DNA of 64,000 bases from G965240365 sp965240365 (lineage in GTDB: Bacteria; Pseudomonadota; Gammaproteobacteria; Eutrophobiales; Eutrophobiaceae): positions 930,001 through 994,000 of the forward strand of contig OZ251218.1 of the NCBI GenBank assembly GCA_965240365.1. Direction: 5' to 3'. This document shows positions 17,408 to 25,783 of this stretch, in pieces. Position numbers and translations under genes: made by a program. The notes under the pieces were generated by a model. That model had not been told where the DNA came from and did no database searches. It worked only from the letters and a program-made list of their open reading frames with translations. Each line of letters opens with the position of its first letter. Within the stretch, counting starts at the first letter, position 1.

Positions 17408-17426
17408 CCTGCCTGCAGCAGGCAGG
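17408..17426. repeat. 19-bp palindrome inserted in transposase gene
   Basis: CCTGCCTGCAGCAGGCAGG. Taking out exactly these 19 bases rejoins TGG GAT AAG ACC and repairs the transposase reading frame, so this is an insertion with no target duplication. Confidence 0.85.
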
Positions 17427-18083
17427 TAAGACCGGGGTACCCAGGGACATCGTCTTCAAGACCAAGCCGCAGTTGGCCATGCAGCAGATTGAGGCCGCTC
17501 ACCCGCGCGGTGTGGTGCTGGCTGATGCGGCCTATGGAGATGAGACGGCCTGGCGTGACCGTCTGGCGGGGCATGGCTCGACCTATGCGGTGGGCATACG
17601 TCCGGGCACGACGGTCTGGTGGGGGGCTCACCCGCCCCTGGACAACCCGGCCTGGTCTGGCCCACGAGGCCGGCCAGACCAGAGGTTCAAGCGCGATGCT
17701 GATCACCAACCGGTTACGGTGGCGGCAGTGGCGGGTGAGTTGGCGGGACAGGCGTGGCGGCGTGTGAGCTGGCGTGAGGGAAGAGCGGGGCTGTTGAGTT
17801 CGCGCTTTGCCCGGGTGCGCGTGCGCGCTGCGCATCAAGGCCGGCCCCGTGAGGAGGAATGGCTGATAATCGAATGGCCAGAGAGGGCGGATGAATCCGC
17901 ACATTACGGGTTGAGCACCTTGCCTCAAAACACGTCGTGGTCGCAGATGGCGGGCACGGTCATGAGTCGTTGGCGTATTGAGCGCGACGACCAGGAGTTG
18001 AAGCAGGAACTGGGACTGGGGCACTACGAGGGCCGTAATTGGCGCGGTTTCCATCATCACGCCAGCCTGTGTATTGCCGCGTA

Positions 18084-18102
18084 CCTGCCTGCAGCAGGCA
18101 GG
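18084..18102. repeat. 19-bp palindrome at a deletion junction
   Basis: A second perfect CCTGCCTGCAGCAGGCAGG in the same gene. Simple removal does not restore the frame; the family normally has about 30-40 more residues here, so the copy marks a deletion end. Confidence 0.75.
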
Positions 18103-18408
18103 TGCAACGCCATGAACCGACCTCAATCGCAACGTGCCGCTTTCGCCTGGCGCGCGCTATTGCCCAGGTCTTGCGCCAGTGTCCTTGCTGTGGGCATGCC
18201 AGAGAAGACCCATAGTTTATAACACAGCAGTACTAATCAGGTATTTTTCGGAATCAATCCTAATGTTGCACTTGCTGGTTGAATCCACGCTTAACATACA
18301 AGTTATCAGACACGGCAATATTGAACACGGTATGATCGCCTTGAAACAGGATGCAGAGACCTTCGGTCTTGTCATCATTTAAAAACCAATCAACGGGAGG
18401 AGACCCCC

Positions 18409-19590
18409 ATGACAGAGAATGTGGTCATCGTTGCCGCGACGCGCACGGCAATCGGGAATTTTGGCGGCGCCCTGGCGGAAGTGCCCGCGCATAAACTGGG
18501 CGCCACCGTCATCGCCGAGGTGATCAGGCGGGCCAATATCGCGCCGGAACAGGTGAACGAAGTCATCTTCGGTCAGGTGCTGACGGCCGGCGCGGGCCAA
18601 AACCCGGCCCGCCAGGCCGCCATTGAGGCCGGCCTGCCCTATGCCGTGCCCTCGATGACGATCAACAAGGTCTGCGGCAGCGGCCTGAAGGCCGTCCACC
18701 TGGCCGCGCAGGCCATCAAATGCGGTGACGCCGATATTATCGTTGCCGGCGGCCAGGAAAATATGAGTCAGGCGCCGCATCTTTTGCCAAAATCCAGAAA
18801 GGGCAGGAAGATGGGCGACTGGCAACTCAAGGATTCGATGATCGTTGACGGACTCTGGGACGCCTTTAACGACTATCACATGGGCAACACGGCCGAGAAT
18901 ATTGCCGAAAAATACGGCATCTCCAGAGAAGAGCAGGATCAATTTGCCGCCGCCTCGCAGAACAAGACCGAGGCGGCCCGGGGCAAAGACCGCTTTGTCG
19001 AGGAGATCGTCCCGGTGGAAATCCCGCAACGCCGGGGCGATCCCATGGTCTTTGCCGAAGACGAATTCCCGAAGGCCGGCGTCACGGCCGCGGGCATCGC
19101 AAAATTGCGGCCCGCCTTTGCCCGGGAAGGCAGCGTCACGGCCGCCAACGCCTCGGGGCTTAATGACGGCGCGGCGGCCGTGCTGGTGATGGCCGAAGGC
19201 CGCGCGGAGGCGCTCGGGCTGGAACCGCTCGCCACGATCCGGGCCTATGCCAGCGCCGGGGTTGACCCGGCCATCATGGGCACCGGCCCGATCCCCGCCA
19301 GTCAATTATGCCTTGAAAAGGCAGGCTGGTCCGTGGCCGAACTGGACCTGATCGAAGCCAACGAGGCCTTTGCGGCGCAGGCGATCTCGGTTAACCGCGA
19401 TGTGGGCTGGGACAGCGGCAAGGTAAATGTGAACGGCGGCGCCATCGCGATCGGCCACCCGATTGGCGCATCGGGCTGCCGCGTGCTGGTCACCCTGCTG
19501 CATGAAATGAAGCGCAGCGACGCCAAAAAGGGTCTGGCCACGCTGTGTATCGGCGGGGGCCAGGGCGTTGCCCTGGCCGTGGCAAGATGA
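18409..19590 (+). CDS. phaA: acetyl-CoA acetyltransferase (beta-ketothiolase)
   Basis: A 393-residue biosynthetic thiolase that condenses two acetyl-CoA to acetoacetyl-CoA, the first step of polyhydroxybutyrate synthesis. Cys89 (NKVCGSG) is the nucleophile; GHPIGASGCR and LCIGGGQG carry the second histidine and cysteine. ATG at 18409 has GGGAGGAG about 9 bp before it. phaB follows after 12-18 bp. The 178 bp upstream, between the IS and this gene, contain the probable promoter but no gene I can name. Confidence 0.93.
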   Translation: MTENVVIVAATRTAIGNFGGALAEVPAHKLGATVIAEVIRRANIAPEQVNEVIFGQVLTAGAGQNPARQAAIEAGLPYAVPSMTINKVCGSGLKAVHLAAQAIKCGDADIIVAGGQENMSQAPHLLPKSRKGRKMGDWQLKDSMIVDGLWDAFNDYHMGNTAENIAEKYGISREEQDQFAAASQNKTEAARGKDRFVEEIVPVEIPQRRGDPMVFAEDEFPKAGVTAAGIAKLRPAFAREGSVTAANASGLNDGAAAVLVMAEGRAEALGLEPLATIRAYASAGVDPAIMGTGPIPASQLCLEKAGWSVAELDLIEANEAFAAQAISVNRDVGWDSGKVNVNGGAIAIGHPIGASGCRVLVTLLHEMKRSDAKKGLATLCIGGGQGVALAVAR

Positions 19591-19608
19591 TAACGGGAGG
19601 GCATGGTC

Positions 19609-20355
19609 ATGCTCCAACTGGAAGCTAAAGTCGCGCTGGTCAGCGGCGGCAGCGGGGGGATCGGCGCCGCCATTTGCGAACGTCTGGCGCGGGCTGGCGC
19701 AAAGGTCGCGACCAATTACAGGAATAAGGAAAAGGCCGAGCGCTGGCAGGCAAAGGTCAGGGAAAAGGGCCTTGAGATCCCGATCTATCAGACGGACGTG
19801 TCCGATTATGCGGCCTGTGAGGCATTGGCAAAACAGGTCGAGGCCGAACTCGGCCCGATCGATATCCTGGTCAATAATGCCGGCATTACCAAAGACGGCA
19901 TGTTTAAAAAAATGAGCCGGGAGAAATGGGACGCGGTCATGGCGGTCAACCTCGGCGGCCTGTTTAATATGACCAGACCGGTGATCGAGGGCATGACCGG
20001 GCGCGGCTGGGGCCGCATTGTCAATATTTCCTCCATCAATGGCCAGAAAGGACAACTGGGGCAGACCAACTATGCCGCGGCCAAGGCCGGCATGCACGGC
20101 TTCACCATGTCGCTGGCGCAGGAAGTGGCCGGCAAGGGCGTGACGGTCAATACCGTCTCGCCGGGCTATATCGCCACTGAAATGGTCATGGCGGTGCCGG
20201 AAGAGATCCGCAACCGGATCATCGCCAATATCCCGCTCAAACGCCTCGGCAAACCGGAAGAAATCGCGGCCATGGTCGCGTTTTTATGCTCCGAAGAGGC
20301 CGCTTTCGCCACCGGCGCCGATTTTTCGGTCAATGGCGGCCAGCACATGATGTAA
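19609..20355 (+). CDS. phaB: acetoacetyl-CoA reductase
   Basis: A 248-residue NADPH-dependent SDR that makes (R)-3-hydroxybutyryl-CoA. GGSGGIG is the cofactor loop near the N-terminus, NNAGITKDGMFKKM and NISSINGQKGQ are typical PhaB stretches, and the catalytic pair is in TNYAAAKAG. Two ATGs lie 6 bp apart; I prefer 19609 because GGGAGG ends 8 bp before it. It sits between phaA and phaR, and its stop TAA overlaps an ATG (TAATG) that could start a longer PhaR. Confidence 0.93.
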   Translation: MLQLEAKVALVSGGSGGIGAAICERLARAGAKVATNYRNKEKAERWQAKVREKGLEIPIYQTDVSDYAACEALAKQVEAELGPIDILVNNAGITKDGMFKKMSREKWDAVMAVNLGGLFNMTRPVIEGMTGRGWGRIVNISSINGQKGQLGQTNYAAAKAGMHGFTMSLAQEVAGKGVTVNTVSPGYIATEMVMAVPEEIRNRIIANIPLKRLGKPEEIAAMVAFLCSEEAAFATGADFSVNGGQHMM

Positions 20356-20372
20356 TGCGACTGGATAACGAC

Positions 20373-20861
20373 ATGAGCAAGAAACGCGTCATAAAAAAGT
20401 ATCCCAACCGCCGGCTGTATGACACCGAGCGGAGTAAATACATCACGCTTGAAGATATAAAAAAACTGGTGCTTGAAAACAAGGAATTCATTGTGCGGGA
20501 TGTCAAGACCGAAGAAGACCTGACCCGCATCATTCTGTTGCAGATCATCATCGAGCAGGAAGACGATGGCGAACCGCTTTTTTCCGCGCAGGCGCTGGCC
20601 CATATCATTCGTTTCTATGGCGACTCCGTGCAGTCCGTGGCCGGCGATTATCTGCAAAAAAGTATCGACCTGTTCGCCAGCCAGCAAAAACAACTCCAGG
20701 AGCAACTCAAATCGGCCGTAAGCGGCAATAACCCAATCACGGCGATGGCGGAAATGACCGAGAAAAACCTGGAGATGTGGAAAAAAATGCAGGAAAACTT
20801 CTTCAAATCCGCCCTGAATGTCCCGTTCGGCAACAGGGGCGATCAGGATAAAGAGACTTAG
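20373..20861 (+). CDS. phaR: polyhydroxyalkanoate synthesis repressor PhaR
   Basis: A 162-residue DNA- and polymer-binding regulator. The N-terminal domain opens with the family hallmark RVIKKYPNRRLYDTERSKYI, followed by the accumulation-regulator domain (LTRIILLQIIIEQEDDGEPL) near residues 50-100. The tail is a helical, Gln-rich segment. It normally represses the phasin gene until polymer granules sequester it; the phasin gene is next and carries a matching palindrome. An alternative start at 20355 would add six residues. Confidence 0.92.
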   Translation: MSKKRVIKKYPNRRLYDTERSKYITLEDIKKLVLENKEFIVRDVKTEEDLTRIILLQIIIEQEDDGEPLFSAQALAHIIRFYGDSVQSVAGDYLQKSIDLFASQQKQLQEQLKSAVSGNNPITAMAEMTEKNLEMWKKMQENFFKSALNVPFGNRGDQDKET

Positions 20862-21102
20862 GGCAACCCTGTCCGGCTTATGGCCTGCCTGTAGCAGGCG
20901 GGCGAAAGCCGGAATCCATTTTACACCCCGGCGCGGCCTTTCCGGATTTCTCGGTGGCCTGTTCCTGATCTGCGCCCCACGGGCGGGTCAAATGATCTTA
21001 ATTAAATCAGTTTTTTTACCGCCATGACCTCCCATAAAAAAATATCTTATATTTCAATAGTTTAATAATTCTCCGAGCGCCGGATTTTTTTCATATCAGG
21101 GC
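20862..21102. other. phaR-phaP intergenic region with repeat debris
   Basis: No gene seen. At 20884-20902 lies a degenerate 19-bp palindrome (CCTGCCTGTAGCAGGCGGG). The following GCCGGAATCCATTTTACAC and CCGGCGCGG pieces resemble 30317-30360 before fimV, so this may be a second, more decayed repeat type. Confidence 0.5.
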
Positions 21103-21155
21103 TTGACAAAGCCGTTTACGCCATTTATGCTGCACTGCAATATTATTGCGTTGCA
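21103..21155 (+). promoter_or_regulatory. phasin promoter with PhaR-type operator
   Basis: TTGACA (21103-21108), a 17-bp spacer and TATGCT (21126-21131) form a near-consensus promoter. Directly after it, 21131-21155 is an inverted repeat with arms TGCACTGCAAT and ATTGCGTTGCA. Known PhaR sites are TGC/GCA-rich, so this is a good PhaR operator that would block transcript initiation. Confidence 0.75.
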
Positions 21156-21205
21156 CAATTTAATCTGTGCTTAAACGCTCAAACACCAAAACAGGAGTAA
21201 CACAG

Positions 21206-21568
21206 ATGAACACAGACATTTTTGAAAACATGAACAAACTGGGCAAGTCCGGCTATGACGCCATGAAAGAGTTGTACGACATCAATATGAATATCGCCAG
21301 CCAGTATTGCGAGCAGCAGTTGGCATTGTCCAATCTCTTTATCGAATACGCGACCGCGCAGATGGAGATGGTGAGCAAGTCCAGGGGCTACAAGGATGTC
21401 ATTGCGGCCCAGACCAGCCTGATCAACGAGACCAGTGAAAAGATCCAGGGCATCGCGCGCAACACCGTCGATATCATCAATGAATCAAAGGATGAAGTCA
21501 GCGCATGGGTCGAAAAGGGCGTTGAAGACGCCAGCGCCATTGTGCCGTTTAACAAAAAATCCGCCTGA
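21206..21568 (+). CDS. phaP: phasin (granule-associated protein)
   Basis: A 120-residue, mostly helical amphipathic protein that coats polyhydroxyalkanoate granules. The start at 21206 follows AGGAGT. The order MNTDIFENMNKLGKSGYDAM, then IASQYCEQQLALSN, then KDVIAAQTSLINETSEK is typical of the PF09361 phasin family in which TIGR01841 proteins fall. Length is at the short end of the family. It is controlled from its own promoter and probably by PhaR. Confidence 0.88.
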   Translation: MNTDIFENMNKLGKSGYDAMKELYDINMNIASQYCEQQLALSNLFIEYATAQMEMVSKSRGYKDVIAAQTSLINETSEKIQGIARNTVDIINESKDEVSAWVEKGVEDASAIVPFNKKSA

Positions 21569-21604
21569 TCAGCTTACCGCCCGGCATATCCCCGCGTTAT
21601 CCAG

Positions 21605-21631
21605 GGAAGCCTCGATTTAGTCGGGGCTTCC
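21605..21631. repeat. 27-bp hairpin resembling a MITE A end
   Basis: GGAAGCCTCGA and TCGGGGCTTCC pair around a short loop. The arms resemble GGAAGCTCTGA of family A. It may act as the first stop for phasin transcripts. Confidence 0.45.
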
Positions 21632-21674
21632 CCGCGGGGCGATCCCGGTTTTTAGACCTACCCCCTCCTAAAAT

Positions 21675-21710
21675 CCCACGATTCAACGCTGGATCGTGGG
21701 TTCTTTTTTT
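21675..21710. terminator. bidirectional-type terminator between phaP and purF
   Basis: CCCACGAT and ATCGTGGG form an 8-bp stem, followed by a T-rich run to 21710. It lies between converging genes and could end both transcripts. Confidence 0.85.
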
Positions 21711-21722
21711 ATAAATTCGCCT

Positions 21723-23249
21723 TTATAAATCCGCAGCGCGATTTTCGCTGAGATCCATCAACCCCTCATCAATATTGTTTTTCTCCCTGGCCAAATCATT
21801 GCGGGCCGATTCAACCTGGGCCAGGTAATCCGCGTTGACATCGCCCGTGACATATTCGCCCGTGAAACAGGATGTATCAAAGCTCAGGATATCGGGATTA
21901 CCGCGTTGGGCCGCGCGGATCAAGTCTTCAATGTCCTGATAGACCAGCCAGTCGGCGCCAATCGTCTCGGCAACGTCTCCCACGGTGCGGCCGGCCGCGA
22001 TCAGTTCGGCCGCGGTCGGCATATCAATGCCATAGACATTGGCATAGCGCACGGGCGGGGCCGCCGAGGCGACATAGACCCGGTTTGCGCCCGCCTCGCG
22101 CGCCATCTGCACAATTTCCCTGGATGTCGTGCCCCGGACTATGGAATCATCGACCAGCAACACGTTCTTGCCCTCGAATTCGAGCGCGATCGCATTCAGC
22201 TTTTGCCGCACCGATTTCTTGCGGATGCTCTGCCCCGGCATGATAAAGGTTCGTGGTATGTAGCGGTTTTTGACAAAGCCTTCACGATATTTCACCCCCA
22301 GTTCATTGGCCAGCGGCAAGGCCGCGGTGCGGCTGGAGTCCGGGATCGGGATGACAACGTCAATATCATGCTCCGGGTGGCATTTCAGGATCTTTTGCGC
22401 CAGTAATTCCCCCATCCTCAAACGGGCCTTGTGCACCGAGATACCGTCAATGATAGAGTCCGGCCTCGCCAGATAAACATGCTCGAAGATACAGGGGCTG
22501 TATTTGGCATGAGGGCTGCATTGGGCCGTGTGCAGTTGACCGTCAACGCTGATAAACACCGCCTCGCCGGGCCGGATATCGCGGCTGCGCCGAAAATCGA
22601 GCGCGTCTATCGCAACACTCTCGGAGGCGATGATAAATTCCTTGCCGATGTCGGTTTGGCGCTCGCCGAATATGATCGGGCGGATGCCGTTGGGATCTCT
22701 AAAACCCAGTATGCCCACGCCGGTAATCATGGCGATGGCCGCATAACCGCCCCGGCAACGCTCATGCACGCGCTCGACCGCCCGAAAGATATCGGCCACC
22801 TTCAAATCGCCCCTGAATTTGCCGATCGCGTTTAATTCATGCGCCAGAATGTTCAGCAATACCTCCGAATCGGAGCCGGTATTGAGATGGCGCAGGTCAT
22901 CGCGCATCAGGTCTTCCTTGAGGACGCCGGCATTGGTCAGGTTGCCGTTGTGCGCCAGCGTGATGCCATAGGGCGAATTCACATAAAAAGGCTGGGCCTC
23001 GGCCGAGGATGCGCAACCGGCGGTGGGGTAACGCACATGGCCGATGCCCATATTGCCCTTGAGATTCAGCATGTGGCGGGTATGAAATACATCGCGCACC
23101 AGCCCGTTGTTTTTACGCAGATATAACTTGCGGCCATCACAAGTGACCATGCCGGCCGCATCCTGGCCGCGGTGCTGAAGCACGGTCAGGCCATCATAAA
23201 TGGCCTGATTGACCGGATGCTTTGCCACGATACCGATTATTCCGCACAT
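21723..23249 (-). CDS. purF: amidophosphoribosyltransferase
   Basis: A 508-residue enzyme for the first committed step of purine synthesis, making phosphoribosylamine from PRPP and glutamine. Cys2 (after Met removal, MCGIIGIV) is the glutaminase nucleophile; the glutaminase half runs to about residue 235, and the PRPP loop VLLVDDSIVRGTTS is near 361-374. Length matches the E. coli type. It is the last gene of a leftward run with cvpA 12 bp upstream, the classical gammaproteobacterial order. Confidence 0.97.
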   Translation of the reverse strand: MCGIIGIVAKHPVNQAIYDGLTVLQHRGQDAAGMVTCDGRKLYLRKNNGLVRDVFHTRHMLNLKGNMGIGHVRYPTAGCASSAEAQPFYVNSPYGITLAHNGNLTNAGVLKEDLMRDDLRHLNTGSDSEVLLNILAHELNAIGKFRGDLKVADIFRAVERVHERCRGGYAAIAMITGVGILGFRDPNGIRPIIFGERQTDIGKEFIIASESVAIDALDFRRSRDIRPGEAVFISVDGQLHTAQCSPHAKYSPCIFEHVYLARPDSIIDGISVHKARLRMGELLAQKILKCHPEHDIDVVIPIPDSSRTAALPLANELGVKYREGFVKNRYIPRTFIMPGQSIRKKSVRQKLNAIALEFEGKNVLLVDDSIVRGTTSREIVQMAREAGANRVYVASAAPPVRYANVYGIDMPTAAELIAAGRTVGDVAETIGADWLVYQDIEDLIRAAQRGNPDILSFDTSCFTGEYVTGDVNADYLAQVESARNDLAREKNNIDEGLMDLSENRAADL

Positions 23250-23261
23250 TGTTTTGCCCCC

Positions 23262-23777
23262 TCAGCTTGATTGCCGGCGCGCCGGAATGTCATAGGAATG
23301 GTAGGGCCGGAACGAATCCGGCAGAAATTGCGAGCCCCAGCCGCCGATGCGCTCAAACGGCGTGATCAACCTGGATTCTTCCCACAGGGCCTGTTGCGGC
23401 AAGGCGGTAAAACCGGCCAAAAAGACGATGACGGTCACGATTGCGCCCCCCAGCCCCAGCCCCAGAAACAGGCCCAGCAAGCGGTCGGCGGCCGTCAGCC
23501 CGCTTCTGCCGAGCAACTTTACGATCAGATAACTCACGCCGCTCAGCAGCATCAGGCTCAGTATAAAAAGGCCCAGGAACACCAGGATCGCCCTCAAGGC
23601 CGGGCTATCGACCTGGGCCGCGAGCAGGGGCGAGAACAGCGGCGTCAGCTTGAGCGCGAGGCCGGTTGCCAGCGCCCACGACAGCAATGAAAAGATAATA
23701 TTCAAAAAGCCGTAAAAAATACCGGTGATGGCCGGCAGGATCAGCAGGACCAGGATGACAATATCGGCGGCAGACAT
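23262..23777 (-). CDS. cvpA: CvpA-family membrane protein
   Basis: A 171-residue inner-membrane protein with four hydrophobic segments in residues 1-130, starting MSAADIVILVLLILPAITG. The family was named for colicin V production and is needed for envelope or purine-related fitness; the molecular role is not settled. It sits between the SPOR protein and purF, as in many gammaproteobacteria. Confidence 0.93.
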   Translation of the reverse strand: MSAADIVILVLLILPAITGIFYGFLNIIFSLLSWALATGLALKLTPLFSPLLAAQVDSPALRAILVFLGLFILSLMLLSGVSYLIVKLLGRSGLTAADRLLGLFLGLGLGGAIVTVIVFLAGFTALPQQALWEESRLITPFERIGGWGSQFLPDSFRPYHSYDIPARRQSS

Positions 23778-23791
23778 AATGGCGATGACTT

Positions 23792-24433
23792 TCAGGGATA
23801 GTCGAGGACGATACCGTCCAGTTTCATCGCGGTTTTGATATATTTGCGCAATTTATCGGCCTCGGAACGCAATAGCTCCGGCCCGACCCGGACCCGGTAG
23901 GCAGTCTGTTTATTGCTGGTCACGGGCTCCACGAAGGCGCGGAAACCGGCCTTTTTAAGCCGCTGGCTGAGCTTGTCCGCGTTCACCCGGCTGGAAAAAC
24001 TGCCCAACTGCACGACCCAGGCGCTGAGACCGACCTGCCTGTCCGCGGACGGCCCGGCCTTTGCCGTTTTTTCGGTCTTTTCAGTCTTTGCGATCTCTTC
24101 AGTCTGTTCAGGCTCATCCTTGAGGGCAGCCATGCCCCTTTCAGCGGCTATATCGGCCACCGAGGGCGCCTTCAAGTCCGCCATGCCCTGCTGTTTGCCG
24201 GTATTCTCCGTATATTCGGCCGCTGCAACCGCTTCGCTCCGGCCGGTTGCGGCCGGTTGCGGGTTTAGCGCCTGCAGGCGGGGGACGGGCTCATAGGGTG
24301 GCCGCTCCGGGATATTGGCGCCGCTGATCGAAGCCGGGTCCACCGGCCCGCTCAGCAGCATGGGAATGAAAATGACGCCGATCAGCACCAGCAGCGCCGC
24401 CCCGACCAGACGTTCTTTTAATGTTTGCCGCAT
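23792..24433 (-). CDS. dedD: SPOR-domain cell division protein, DedD-like
   Basis: A 213-residue bitopic protein. Residues 10-27 are a membrane anchor (GAALLVLIGVIFIPMLL), a low-complexity periplasmic linker follows, and a C-terminal SPOR domain spans about 137-213 (AWVVQLGSFSSRVNADKLSQ). SPOR domains bind denuded septal peptidoglycan. The linker contains short EKTEKTEKT repeats. It is in an operon with folC 9 bp upstream and cvpA 14 bp downstream. Confidence 0.9.
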   Translation of the reverse strand: MRQTLKERLVGAALLVLIGVIFIPMLLSGPVDPASISGANIPERPPYEPVPRLQALNPQPAATGRSEAVAAAEYTENTGKQQGMADLKAPSVADIAAERGMAALKDEPEQTEEIAKTEKTEKTAKAGPSADRQVGLSAWVVQLGSFSSRVNADKLSQRLKKAGFRAFVEPVTSNKQTAYRVRVGPELLRSEADKLRKYIKTAMKLDGIVLDYP

Positions 24434-24442
24434 TTCCGGGTC

Positions 24443-25753
24443 TCAGCCAAAATATCGTAATGCCTCGCCGACCGTGATGAATGAACCGGTAATCACGATG
24501 CGATCACCGGGTCTGGCCGTCCGCTTTAGATGCCCCAGCGCCGGCTTGACGGCGGGCCAGGCGCGGACATTTTGAGACAGCCCCAGCGAGCCAAGCTCGG
24601 CGGCCAGGGCCGCGGCCGGCATACCCCGTTCCTCGGCAAGCGACACGATATGCCAACTGTCGGCGACCGCGTTCAACAGTTTGAATACCGCCCGGTGATC
24701 CTTGTCTTTTAACATGCCGATCAGGATATGGGTCTGGCCGACACAGGGCAGCAGGCGCAGGTTATCGACCAGCGCCCGCACCGACTGCGGATTATGGGCG
24801 ACATCCAGCACCGTTTGCACCTCGCCCGGGATGATCTGCATCCGCCCGTCCAGGCGAAAGCGGTTGATTCCCCGGCAGATGGCTCGGCGGTCAACGGGCC
24901 AGGCGTGGCTTATCTGTTCCAGCAGCATCAGCACGCCGGCCGCGTTCTGCACCTGAAAATCACAATAGCGCAGCGGCCTCGGCAGGCCGGTTAATTCCCT
25001 TGTATCCGATCGCCAGTCCCAGTGATCGCCGTTGATGGTATAACGATAATCACGCCCGGCCAGCGACAGCGGCGTGCCCAGCGCCCCGGCGCAATCCATG
25101 ATGGCCCGCGGCGGATGGGGATCGGAACACACGGCCGGCGCCCGGTTGCGCAGGATCCCGGCCTTTTCGCGGGCGATACTCTCGCGGTTATCGCCCAGCC
25201 ACTGCTGATGATCAAGGTCAATGCTGGTGATCAGAGCCGCATCGGCGTCCAGCACATTCACGGCGTCCAGACGCCCGCCCAGACCGACCTCAAGCAGGGC
25301 AATCTCGACCTGATGCGCCCGAAACAGGGCCAGCGCGGCCAGCGTCCCGAATTCAAAATAGGTCAATGAAATCCCGGCCCGGGCGCGGTCAATGCGATCA
25401 AAGGATTCGCACAGTTCGGCCGCGCCGGCCTCCCTGCCGTTCACGCAGATCCGCTCGTTATAGCGCAGCAGATGCGGCGAGGTATAGCGGCCCGTTTTAT
25501 AGCCCGCGCCGCGCAGGATCTCGTCCAGCAATACCACGCTTGAGCCCTTGCCATTGGTGCCGGCCACGCTGATTACGGTATGCGCCGGCTGTAACAGGCC
25601 CATGTTGGCGGCCACCTGGCGGCAACGCTCAAGACCCAGTTCAATGGCCGTAAAATGCAGGCTCTCCTGCCACTTGAGCCACTGGTCAAGCCGCCGGAAG
25701 CGCGGCCCCCCCGCCTTGCCCGGGTCTGCTATGGATTTTATCCTGGCGGACAT
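24443..25753 (-). CDS. folC: bifunctional dihydrofolate/folylpolyglutamate synthase
   Basis: A 436-residue ligase that adds glutamate to dihydropteroate and folates. VAGTNGKGSSVV is the ATP loop near residues 64-75, TSPHLLRYNERICVNG the conserved second motif and VLDVAHNPQS near residue 317 is the C-terminal signature. It follows accD by about 30 bp in the minus-strand operon accD-folC-dedD-cvpA-purF. Confidence 0.95.
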   Translation of the reverse strand: MSARIKSIADPGKAGGPRFRRLDQWLKWQESLHFTAIELGLERCRQVAANMGLLQPAHTVISVAGTNGKGSSVVLLDEILRGAGYKTGRYTSPHLLRYNERICVNGREAGAAELCESFDRIDRARAGISLTYFEFGTLAALALFRAHQVEIALLEVGLGGRLDAVNVLDADAALITSIDLDHQQWLGDNRESIAREKAGILRNRAPAVCSDPHPPRAIMDCAGALGTPLSLAGRDYRYTINGDHWDWRSDTRELTGLPRPLRYCDFQVQNAAGVLMLLEQISHAWPVDRRAICRGINRFRLDGRMQIIPGEVQTVLDVAHNPQSVRALVDNLRLLPCVGQTHILIGMLKDKDHRAVFKLLNAVADSWHIVSLAEERGMPAAALAAELGSLGLSQNVRAWPAVKPALGHLKRTARPGDRIVITGSFITVGEALRYFG

Positions 25754-25783
25754 CGGCCGTACAGATGCAAAACGGCAGGCCGG

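Larger units (their letters stand above)
16914..18215 (+). pseudogene. IS701-type transposase, disrupted
   Basis: The first frame runs from MGLSLERGFDRYCDRIVN through SIDDTGFPRKGKHSVG (first catalytic Asp) to AEDDERWD. At 17408 a 19-bp palindrome shifts the frame; removing it restores W-D-K-T-G-V-P-R-D. The second frame carries VLADAAYGD (second catalytic Asp) and WRIERDDQELKQELGLGHYEGRNWRG (catalytic Glu region; written here in two runs: WRIERDDQELKQEL, then GLGHYEGRNWRG). At 18084 a second copy lies at a junction where about 30-40 residues are missing, after which the frame returns to TSIATCRFRLARAIAQVL and CPCCGH before the stop at 18213-18215. The gene cannot make a working enzyme. Confidence 0.82.
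16851..18230 (+). mobile_element. IS701-type insertion sequence, right copy (inactive)
   Basis: The terminal inverted repeats are CTGCTGTGTTATAAA (16851-16865) and its exact complement at 18216-18230. The element is 1380 bp. The bases outside are TTTA and TACT, not a duplication, so at least one flank has been rearranged. The transposase gene is interrupted (see 16914). A second, inverted copy is at the left edge of the window. Confidence 0.88.

Noticed and set aside
16963..18132. A 389-codon open frame on the minus strand across the IS701 transposase
   Set aside because: It is Arg/Pro-rich antisense sequence; the plus-strand frames carry the transposase motifs.
1..18230. Calling the whole left region an active composite transposon
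   Set aside because: The right IS has a dead transposase and no target duplication, and the left IS is incomplete in the window.
18134..18382. An 82-codon plus-strand frame spanning the IS end and the phaA upstream region
   Set aside because: It starts inside the IS, crosses its end and shows no family features; probably chance.
18379..19305. A 308-codon open frame on the minus strand across phaA
   Set aside because: It is a GC-rich shadow of phaA, whose motifs and neighbours are clear; the shadow has no recognisable domain.
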